Source of the DNA: Brasenia schreberi
Taxonomy: Eukaryota; Streptophyta; Magnoliopsida; Nymphaeales; Cabombaceae
NCBI GenBank assembly: GCA_036023115.1
Contig: JAYKKT010000073.1
Location: 13,331,001 to 13,395,000 of the forward strand
Reading direction: 5' to 3'
Length of the DNA: 64,000 bases
In this document: positions 37,201 through 49,200 of the stretch, in pieces
Layout of the letters: the number at the start of each line of letters is the position of its first letter
How positions within the stretch are numbered: position 1 is the first letter of the stretch
The notes under the pieces: model-generated
The model's database searches: none
Told to the model about the DNA's origin: nothing
The model's input: only the letters and a program-made list of their open reading frames with translations
Made by a program: the position numbers and the translations under genes

Positions 37201-40200
37201 TTCGTGGGTTGTTGAGCTCAGTTCGGAAGGTATTGAGCCGCCCTTGGAATTGTCCAACTTGGGCAAAAACAATAGAGCAAACTACCAAAGTTGGACGTGA
37301 TAACATAACGAGTAAGTTGTTGAAGTAAATCACTTTTCTCGTTGGTGAGAACTTTGGAAAATGCTTATTCTCGTGGGCCTTGGCTGTTCTTGGGAGGTCG
37401 CCCTTAAAGGCAAGGCCAAGGAGCCTTTCTTGCTAAAGGAGATAAGATTAAACAACAAAAAGTGTGTATCACGCGATACAACCTGTATTGCAGGATACAA
37501 GGGCAATATGTGGTACACCCCTTGTATCATATCGGAATTTCTCATGATACAATATGATACGCCCCATATCGTACGAGGTAATATGTATAACACTGATCCT
37601 AAGTTTTAAAATGAGGCCCGAGAGCGATTTATGCATGTGATTATTTTGTTTTTGACATTCTTTACAATTTTTTTATGTTTTTTAAATTTTAATATTTCTA
37701 ATGATTTAAAAAAAATAAAACTCACCTCTATCGTACTGTATCATACGATACAGGTGTATTGATGTCCCATACGATACGAGATCCGATACAATCTTTACAA
37801 CATTAGGCAATAGGAAGATAAAGTTCGGGATCTATGGGTTGACTTTGCTGCAATATGTTAAAAGAAGATTGGTTTGAATTACGAGAAAATTCATTGTTAA
37901 TGGGAACTAGAGAATCGGGCATCAAACCTCCCTTTCATCTCCAATATAAGTCTTTGTCTCCTTAATTTTGCTTTAGCACCTTCACTCTCATTGAAATGAG
38001 ACTATTCATAGGTTGGACTGACCGACAAAACAAGAACATGTTGATTTACTAGATCAATAGCCTCCCCAAAAAGAAAAATAGGGGGTTGGTTCAAAGAAGA
38101 TGACATCTAAGGACACATAAGTTTTTTGGCTCAATGGATCATAGAATCTATATCATTTAAGAAAGACCAAGAAAGATATATTTAATAGCTTTTGTATCCA
38201 TTTTATCTCTAGTATATAAATGAATATGAACGTAACAAGTACACCCAAAGATGTAAGGTGGAACATGAAACAACTTGTGTTTAGGATTAAGGACCTTTTA
38301 TGGTGACTATCCACTTAGAACAAAACTCAACATCTTGTTAATGAAATAGACAATTGTTGAAATTGCATAAACCCAATAAGATTTCGGGAAATTGCACTTA
38401 ATAATCAAGGTTCTAGCAACTTCAAGAATGTTTATTCTTCCGTTCAGGTGTATCATTTTGTTGCATAGTATTAGGACAAGTTACTTGGTGCATGATGTTG
38501 TGTTTGTGAAGTTAACTGACATGACATATATTGACCACTATTATGAGCGAAGTACTTTTACATAAAATAGAATTGAGTCTCAATAAATTTATGGACCAAA
38601 AGATTACGAAAACCTATCTTTAGATTTCATTAGATAAACAAGAGTAAAACGAGTACAACCATCACTAAAGGAAACAAAATATTTATAACCATGGAGAGAA
38701 GTAACAAGACAAGGATCTCAAACATGAAAATGGACTAACTCAAAAGGTTTAGACACTTTGAACTCACTAGATGGGAAGAGACTATGTGATGTTTTGTCTT
38801 TCGGCACACCACATTTGAGGACTACATTATTGAGTTCATGCGATATTTCCAAGACTACATTTTTTATCTTCGATAATAGCAAATAACCCAATCGATTATG
38901 CCATAATTTGACTTCTTCGGTTGTTGAGAATGTACTCACTCACGGTATAAGTTGAGATTCTTCAAAGATATACGGTCATTTTATAAAGATACTATACCCA
39001 AAGATCTTATCTTCTAAGATCTTAGATGATACAACCACAAGGAGAGAAAGTTACAAAACAATTTAGGTTTTTTATAAATGACAAATTAATACGGAAGCTT
39101 AGGACATGGAGAATAGAAGTTAGATTTAAAAAGATAGTTTTCACACTTTTTTTCAGGCATAGAAGTATGAGAACCATCAAAAAGTCTAATTGATTCACTA
39201 TTACAAAGAGATAGATAGTCAAAAAACAATTTTGGTCTTCTATAATATGGTAAGTAGCTCTAAAATCCACAACACATACCCTAGAAAGAGAGAGGTAGGA
39301 TTATCAATCATCATAAATCAAGTATGAGTTGTCGTAGCTTGGGACTCTGAAATAGATGTATGTTCTCCAACCGCGACTCTAAACCTTTAATGTTCTTCAT
39401 GCTATGGTTTCCCCAAGTTACACGTATAGTATGTCTTATTCCTAATGACATTAGGTCTACCAATTAAATCTTATTATTGTTCCTTTCTGTGATGACTTTT
39501 CCGTAATGGGAATTTCAATCTATCTTTTTCATCATTCGATATAGTGTCATGACCTTTATCTTGGTTATATCCTCTTCTTCCTCTGATTTATTGGTTCTAA
39601 TTTCTTCTCAAGAATGCGATCTTTTATGTATTCATGACATCCTCCTTTTCAGGTCATGTTATATCTTACTCTCTAAGAAGTAATGAGTAGATTGTACCTA
39701 ATTAAGGTAAATTCATCTCTTTGGAGGATGCTGACTTCATTGCCTCCCAAATATATTCCTCGTAAAAGATCAAATACTTCATATTTTTGTACTTTTTCAT
39801 TCCTTTCTCTAAGCATACACTAGTAATAGCACATTTGATATGAATAAAGAATTATAGTTTGTCCCATAAGTCATGCAAATTACCATAGTACTCACTTATT
39901 GTTTGACTGATACTTTTGTATTTTCTTTAGTATATGATATTATTTAGCAAAATTTTTCCTCTTCGAATAAGCTTCATAAACTGCTTTCTGAATTTTTGCA
40001 GTTGTTTATAAATATATAAATGATCTTCCGATTAACGGAACCATTGATTCAAAGAAGCATTACGACACCAACATGTCCTCTTTTCTCTATTTTAATTAGG
40101 TAGGATTACCCTCGTCAGGAATTGTTGTTTGTAGGTAAGATACTCCCATCTTCCTCTAAATGGGAACCACTAACTCAATAGATCTTATCCACTTAAGATA

Positions 40201-43200
40201 ATTCCTTTCATTAAGTTAAAGATTAGTAATATGAAAATTTTCTATTTTTTCTATCAACTATTCCAAAGAAACTTGATAGGTTATATCTAATATCTTACCT
40301 TTATCAACCATTTTCTCCCCTTTTACGACTCTTCAATAAGAAAAAGTGACACAAACGATTCAAAGAATGTCACCACACACTCAAGACACAACCTGTATCT
40401 TCATATGTAACTCGGGTGCATGCCCCAACCATATGACAACTTGTATCTCACCTTTGGGTAACTTTATTCAAATTTCAGTACTCCAAGATAATGAACATGA
40501 GGGATTCATGCCCTTAATGCTCTGATACCATGTTAGAAGAAAAATTAATGCAGACGACTCGAAGAATATCACAAGTCACCACACACTCAAGATGTAACCT
40601 GCATCTTCATCTCTAACTTGGGCAGATTTCAGCACCCAAGATGATGGACTTAGGGATTCATGACCTTTGCCCTAATAATATCGATTTGATGAATCTCACA
40701 TAGAAATGCAATAACCAACTATACAAGAATTGTTAAAAAGTAGTTGTCCCTCCTTTCTTATTTTCTTCATTGGAGTTTCTAATCATAATACAACACATAT
40801 ATATATATATAAAGACTTTGAAAGGACACATAGACATGTATGATGTGCAAAAACATGTGTGAAGACTCATGAAGGAATGACTGACTTCTTTTAAGTTAAT
40901 ATTGGGTAAGGATCAACTTTAAGTCCATACTTATTTATAATGGTGATTGATGAGTTAACAAAACATATTCAAGATGAAGTACCTTGGTATATGTTATTTG
41001 CAGATGACATTGTATTAGTAGAGGAGTCTAAAGAAAAAATTAATAGTAAATCGGAACAGTGAAGAGAAACATTAGAAAGTAAAGGCTTCCGACTTAGTGA
41101 ACAAGGACAGAATATATGGAATGTAAGTTTGATCATTTGGTTACCTCAGATGACATAAAAATTAAAATTGGCACACAGTGCATCCCCCAAAAGGAATGTT
41201 TTAAATACCTAGGGTCAATTTTTCAGAGTGATGGAAGAATTGATGGAGATGTTACACATAGAATTAATGCTGGTTGGTTAAAATGGAGATGAGCATCAGG
41301 TATTCTTTGTGATAAGAAGATACATTAAAGTTAAAAGGTAAATATTATAGAGCAACAATTAGGCCTGTCATGTTTTATGGTTTTGAGTGTTGGCCAGTTA
41401 ATCATCAACATGTACAAAAGATGTATGTGACAGAAATGAAGATGTTGAGATGGATGAGTGGTGATACAAGAAAAGATCGTATACATAATGAGGTTATTAG
41501 AAACAAATTAGGAGTGTTACCAATACAGGATAAAATGAGAGAACATTGTTTAAGATGGTTTGGACATATAGAAAGAAGATCAAAAGAACCTGTAAGAAGG
41601 TTAGAAAAACTAATTTTAGAAAGTATTAAAAGAGGTAGAGGACGACCACAAAAGTGTTGGAAAGAAACAATAAAAAATGATCTAGCTTATTGTGAGTTGA
41701 CTGCTAACATGGCACACGATAGGGATCTGTGGAAACAAAGAATCCATGTAGCCGACCCCGTCTAGTATGGGAAAAGGCTTAGTTGTTGTTGGATTGGATT
41801 GGATCAAATCTGACAAGATATGATCCAAGCCTATAACTCCTAAACAAAGTTATTGTTGGCCTCTCCAAGAAATGGACTAACTTGAGAATTTGCAATAAAT
41901 GCCTTGAAATTGAGCATTAAATGGCAGGCAAATCACTTCAAATGAACTTACGGGCACTTCCTAATGAACTTCTGGGCACTCCAATTTATTTGAGTCTATT
42001 TCAGCTATAAACCTTTAAGGGGCGACTGAACCGATCAACTGAAAATGTTTCAGTTTGGTAGGACTCACTTATTAATATAATATGGTTTGATCTCGGTTAT
42101 AAAATAATGAAATAAACCAATTTTGGGTCATTTCGGTGTGATTCACTTATTGAACTGAACCAACCGATGTACACCCCTATGTCAAACCACAAATTTCATT
42201 TACTAAGATTAAATGGTCAAGCTAAAGCACACTAAAAGTTGAAGAGTTAAACTTACCGACCACCATCTCTTCTTACATATGGAAAATCACCGCCGTTTAG
42301 TTTCGCGCAAGCACATTTGCTTGAATCAACACAAAGTCCAATACAAGAACATCCTTCAGCATCTTTAGGAACAGGAACATTTTTAGCCACTTGAACAACA
42401 TTGGTGTATAGGTAACCTGTCCATGAAGTAACACATCAAAAAAATTGGGAAAAAAAAGAGTTGCTTCAAAGCTTCCTAATACAAATACAGTTTTAAAACT
42501 TTGAAGACAAGTTTCAAATTAATTAAACTTGAGTTAACATAGGAGACGAAAATGACATGAGTTTTAAGGCACGATCCCCTAGGCAATCATTAACCAATAG
42601 CAAATAAGGCAACCAAATTAGGAATACTTGCCACCAGGGGGGAATGGAGGATCATCAACCACATTTGTAGCAGGTATAGGGATCTTCTCTTGATTACCAG
42701 TAATGTCCTTGCAAACCAATCTTCCGAAAAAATTCATTGACCCAAAATACATATATATCAAATAAATAAAAGAACTAGTTTAATACAGAAATTATAAAAG
42801 AGGTGAAAGGAAGGAATTATGCCAATACCCACGCAAATCTGAAAGACATTTAGGTGGTTGTGCTCGGGTAAAATGAACCTGATGTTGAGACATTTAAAAC
42901 GAAGTGATCAACTAACATATGAGGTATTTAAACAAAAAAACATTTGAATTTTGTACAACACCAATCTTTTCAGCAGAAACTAATAGTAGAAAGATTTACA
43001 ATAAAAAATAAAAAGGAAAATAAAAGACAAGAATGTAAATTGTAATGCATACATTAGAACATGCTGTAGCAGCTGCTATAATGCGTTTTTTTGCTGTAAT
43101 AGCCCCTAACCTATGTAATGGATACCATTTGCTTGCACCCTTTTATTGCAAATAATATCATTCATTGAGAGTAGAAGACTTACAAATATTGGCAAATTGG

Positions 43201-46200
43201 AGGCATTCCTCTAATCTGCCCCAAAGTACAGAAGATGCACCCTACTTGCTGTCGTCCAACCTCTCTCTCACTCTTTTAGAATTAACTCTAATCTACTTAT
43301 TTATAATCCTTCTAACTTGAATTTCTAAACTGCCCCTAATCATTCTTAATTACTACTAAATGGACATAACTTACAATAAGAGGCATAACATTTAATTGAC
43401 CCATTACATCTAATTGACTCATAACAAACAATGACAAACAATCTCTAACACTCTCCCTCAAGTTGGGTGTTCTAAATATCTTTCACCCAACTTGATGGAG
43501 AGTGTTAGAGATTGTTTGTCATTGTTTGTTATGAGTCAATTAGATGTAATGGGTCAACTAAATGTCGTTATGCGTCTTATTGTAAGTTATATCCATTTAG
43601 TAGTAATTAAGAATGATTAAGGGCAGTTTAGGAATTCAAGTTAGAAGGATTATAAATAGGTAGATTAGGGTTAATTCTAAAAGAGCGACAGAGAGGTTGG
43701 ACGGCAGCAAGTAGGGTGCAGAGTGTTAGAGATTGTTTGTTATGAGTCAATTAGATGTAATGGATCAACTAGATGTTGTTATGCATCTTATTGTATATGT
43801 CCATTTAGTAGTAATTAAGAATGATTAGGGGCAGTTTAGGAATTCAAGTTAGAAGGATTATAAATAGGTAGATTAAGGTTAATTCTAAAAAAGTGAGAGA
43901 GAGGCTAGACGGCAGCAAGTAGGGTGCGTCTTATGTACTTTGGGGCAGATTGGAGGAATGCCTCCAATATGCTAATATTTGTAAGTCTTCTACTCTCAAT
44001 GAATGATATTATTTGCAATACCTTTAAGACCGCAAAGTTGCCCCCTACGAGGTTGCAATATTGGCCATTGTGTCTGCTATATGGCTGCAAGTGTTGTATA
44101 TGAGTCATGGTCATCACCATTATATTCATTTACCACAAATAACAGAAAATGTTTTTAATTCATATTATGGGCATACTTTTAGAAAGGTTAAGAGTTTATT
44201 TAGTTTAAGAAACACAATTTTGACAAGCACTTATATGTAATACGACATAAAAGTTTGGGCGTGTGTGATTTTGTTGGGGACCCTATGAGGAATATCTTAT
44301 TTGTTTACATGTTATGTCCTGTATTATGTTCAATTTAAATGATTACTTGGTTAAAGCAATATTGTTACAACTCAAAGTCATAATTTATGTAGTTTTTCTG
44401 ATTATCTACTTCTCTATTCTCTACTTTATCATTATTATATATCCAATTTATCTCTTCTACTGATAGTGTACCAGTAAATGAGGTGTATCACACTGAAGCC
44501 ACATTTAAGTCTGGAACTAACTACCTGCTATCCCCTAATGGTAACATAGATTTGAATGGTTGACTGAAGAAAATGTGAAACTAAACTAAAGTTGTTAATG
44601 AAAGGGAAAATATGAACCAGCAACTAAACAGTATTTGCACTACATGGTGGGAAGCAGAGGAGAAAAGGCAAGCATAGAAAGTTTTTATTTCGCAGAAAAA
44701 GAACGTGGAAAACAAATGTTCCATGAAACCTACAAGTCAGTTTAGATGTATAGTTCAATTCCAAAAGGAAGGAAACATGCAAACAACCAACCAGACTGGT
44801 GGTTAATATTGGCTGCCCATCCATCCGCCGCAACCGATATTTGTAAACAGTATATCCAGATAGACCTTTTTCAGCCCAATAGTTCATAACCTGCACTTGC
44901 ATGAAAATCAAGTCGGGCCTGTTAGATGGACTTCATCAAGAGCCAGATACGTTTAGACAGGCTGAAGAAAATAAAAGGACGTCCATTGGAGAAGAGTATA
45001 CAACAACAACAACAAAGCCTTTTCCCATACTAGACGGGGTCGGCTACATGGATTCTTTGTTTCCACAGATCCCTATCGTGTGCCATGTTAGCAGTTAACT
45101 CCCAATAAGCTAGATCATTCTTTATTGTTTCTTTCCAACACTTTTGTGGTCGTCCTCTACCTCTTTTAATACTTTCTAAAATTAGTTTTTCTACAGGTTC
45201 TTTTGATCTTCTTTCTATATGTCCAAACCATCTTAAACAATGTTCTCTCATTTTATCCTGTATTGGTAACACTCCTAATTTGTTTCTAATAACCTCATTA
45301 TGTATACGGTCTTTTCTTGTATCACCACTCATCCATCTCAACATCTTCATTTCTGTCACATACATCTTTTGTACATGTTGATGATTAACTGCCCAAACAC
45401 TCAAAACCATAAAACATGACAGGCCTAATTGTTGCTCTATAATATTTACCTTTTAACTTTAATGGTATCTTCTTATCACAAAGAATACCTGATGCTCCTC
45501 TCCATTTTAACCAACCAGCATTAATTCTATGTGTAACAACTCCATCAATTCTTCCATCACTTTGAAAAATTGACCCTAGGTATTTACAACTTTCCTTTTG
45601 GGAAATGCAATGTGTGTCAATTTTAATTTTCATGTCCTATGAAGTAACCAAATGATCAAACTTACATTCCATATATTTTGTCTTTGTTCTACTAAGTCGG
45701 AGGCCTTTGCTTTCTAATGTTTCTCTCCATAGTTCTAATTTTCTATTAACTTTTTCCTTAGACTCCTCCACTAATACAATGTCATCTGCAAATAACATAC
45801 ACCAAGGTACTTCATCTTGAATATGTTTTGTTAACTCATCCATCACCATTATAAATAAGTATGGACTTAAAGTTGATCCTTGATGTAACCCAATATTAAC
45901 TTACACATGTTTTTGCACCATCATACATGTCTCTTATAAGGTTAATATATGTCAATGGGATACCTCTTTTTTTCAAAGTTCTCCAAAGAACCTCCCTCGG
46001 TACCCTATCATAAGCTTTTTCTAAATCAATAAATATTATGTGAAGGTCTTTCTTTTTTGCTCTAAAATGTTCCATAAGACGTCTCAAAAGGTGAATCGCT
46101 TCAATAGTAGATACGCCTGCAATGAATCCAAATTGGTTCTCTGTTGTACTTGATACTTGTCTTAACCTACATTCGATAATTCTTTCCCATAATTTCATAG

Positions 46201-49200
46201 TATGACTCATTAACTTGATACCTCGATAATTCGCACAAGTTTGAATGTCTCCCTTGTTCTTATATATGGGTATAAGTGTACTTGCTCTCCATTCCTCGGG
46301 CATCTTTTGGTTTTTCCATATTTTATTAAATAGTCTTGTGAGCCAAGTGATTCCTATTTCTCCTAGTATTTTCCAAACTTCTATAGGAATATTATCTGGT
46401 CCTACCGATTTACCACCCTTCATATGTTTAAGAGCCTCTTTGACTTCATTCTTTTGAATACGTCGGTAGAAATTGTGGTTTATATACTTTTCTGACTTAA
46501 CTAAATCTCCTAAACTAATACTAACATCTTTATTCTCATTAAAAAGATTATAAAAATAGTTTTTCCATCTATTTCTTATATCATCATTTGCCACTAGAAT
46601 TTTTTCATCCTCGTCTTTTATGCATCTAACATAATTAAGATCTTTAGTTTTCTTATCTCTAGCCCTAGTTATCCTAAAAATATCTCTTTCACCCTCTTTT
46701 GAGTTGAGTTTTTTATATAAATCCTCCCAAATCTTAGCTTTTGCTTCACTAATGGCCTTTTTCGCTTCCTTCTTTGCTTTCTTATAAGCTTCTAAAGTTT
46801 CACTAGTTTTCTTGGCATAATGTAATTTATAACATGCCCTCTTTGCCTTGATTTTATTTTGTACTACTTCACTCCACCACCAAGCTTCTTTTTGTGCCGG
46901 TACACCTCCCTTAGATACCCCTAACACATCTTTCGCCACTTTCCTAATATGTATAGCCATATTGTTCCACATATCACAGGGTGTACCAACATAATTCCAA
47001 ACATCTCCTTGAAGGACTTTCTGTTTAAATATATCTTCTTTCTCACTTTTGAGGTTCCACCATTTAGTCCGAATAGCTCGATGCACTCTTTTCTTCTTTG
47101 TCCATTTTTTTATTTGTAAATCCATAACTAAAAGTCGATGTTGGGTGGTTAAGCTTTCTCCTGGAATTACCTTACAATATTTACAACACGCTCTATCTTT
47201 TTTTCTACAAATAAAGTAATCAATTTGTGTTTGAGATAAGCCACTCTTATAAGTAATTAAATGTTCATCTCGTTTTTTGAAGATTGTATTGACTATAAAG
47301 AGATCAAATGCCATAGCAAAATTTAAAATCTCCCTACCTTCCTCGTTTATATCCCCAAAACCAAAGTTTCCATGAATCCCTTGATATCCTAATGCCTCTT
47401 TACCAACATGTCCATTTAAATATCCTCCTAAACAAATCATCTCCCTTTGTGGAATCTTTTGAAACACCTTATCTAACTCTTCCCAAAAAACTGTCTTTAT
47501 ACTATCTTCTAGTCCTACTTGGAGTGCGTAAACACAAACTATATTCAAAACCTCTGCTCCTAACACTAATTTCAACGTCATGATTCGGTCACCATATCGT
47601 TGTATTTCTACTACACTCTCCTTTAAATCTTTATTTATGATAATATCAATTCCGTTTCGAGCCTTTTCTTTACTTGAGTACCATAATTTAAAACCTGTAT
47701 CCTCTATCTCCTTTGCTTTTTCTTCAACCCATTTTGTCTCTTGTAAACATAGAATATGAATCTTTCTCTAAATCATAGTATCTACCACCTCTATTAGCTT
47801 ACCGGATAATGTTCCGATATTCCAAGAACCAATACGAATCTTATTATGTAGGACTAGCTTTCTTACCCCCCGCATCCGTCCATAATCAAAATGCGGAGAC
47901 CCTCTTTGAAAATTTTTCACTACATTCAGGCGGCAATGTAGCAGGACTAACTTCTTTACCCACACCAGTCCATGATATGGGAACCCTCTCTGCAATTTAT
48001 TCACTACATTCGGGCGAAAATGTAGTGGCCCTTGCTTACTTCTTACTGCATTCGGGCTCTGCAGCACGTCGCTAGGTGGGGACGCCCCAAAGCAATGCTC
48101 ATAATTTTTTTAATCCATGTTATAAAAATCAGACGAAGTTTTACGCTGGTTGTCGGAAGCCTAACACAAGTAACTTAGCATACATCAAATGTCGCAACAA
48201 GTAACTTAAGAACAATATCTGAATTGGCAAACAAAATTGGTTACGACGAGAAGGAACAATATGCTCCAAATGAGCTAGGATAAGCTTTGTCATCATAAAA
48301 AAATACGTAGAAACAACGACTTCTCCATTATTAGCTGATAAGATCAAGTATGTTTCTCCCAACAGCATTGACTTCCAAAACCGCAATATAATGCGATTAG
48401 ATCGGCTAGAGCAAGCAAGACAAAATCTTCCAACAAATAACAATTAAGAAAGACATCATAAACAGATTAGGAAAAATCTTCAACTACCATAGGCATGTTT
48501 CCACTTTCCACAATACCTCCTCTACACCAATAATGATATACGGGAGGAGCTATCATCTGTATATAAAGGTCCATGCACACATGCATACACGTGGACACCA
48601 AAAAAACAAAGTGGATACTTCAATCATGCAACCCAGAAAACTACAATAGGTGTCCCAAGAATTCCCCACACATGTACCCTGTTACTATACAAAATACTGA
48701 ACTGTTATGGTTCCGATAACAATAAAAACCACGAGATGACATTACCATTACTAGAGCCATGTACCATAGAAGCTAAGTATAGAATGGCTCGCAAAACTAA
48801 AGACCACAATATCAAACGAGTATCAATTTCCTATTGAAGACAAGAAACTTCAGCGTGAACCAGTAATTGTTTAATAAGTCCATGTCAATCAGAACAATGA
48901 ATTGCAAGTTTCATACACCTTTCTACAAAAAACACAGAACAGCACAAAAGAAGGCCAATGAAAAAGACTGTTCTATTAAACATTTTCTATGTACAGGTAC
49001 AGCCAAAGCAACAAAAACAATAGCCAAATGCTATATAAAACAATTAAATAACATTTAAACATGTCCTCCATAATAAAACAAATAAATAAATTAGAACTGC
49101 AATTTATGAGATAACCTCAGATGTTTACCCTATATAATCCATCATATGTGTACATCTTCCCACAATAACTGTTTGCTGATTCATGCCCACGCGTAACCCG

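Larger units (their letters stand above)
35005..41845 (-). mobile_element. Decayed Ty1/copia LTR retrotransposon (element 2) with two later insertions
   Basis: On the minus strand, from the right: 5' LTR (about 40685-40826 plus 41794-41845, split by LINE copy 4), primer-site region (GCTCTGATACCA at 40519-40530), gag from ATG near 40311 (MVDKGKI), protease-like block 39270-39022, GAG-pre-integrase 38939-38718 ([17 protein letters not shown]), integrase to about 38100, reverse transcriptase to about 35600, RNase H 35511-35242 ([24 protein letters not shown]), polypurine tract and 3' LTR. A hAT-like element of 1.1 kb sits at 36676-37805. Stops are very frequent, so this is one of the older insertions. 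Confidence 0.75.

Noticed and set aside
43147..43502. CRISPR-like or phage-like inverted repeats
   Set aside because: The repeats are LTRs with TG...CA ends and polypurine tracts; the window is a plant chromosome.
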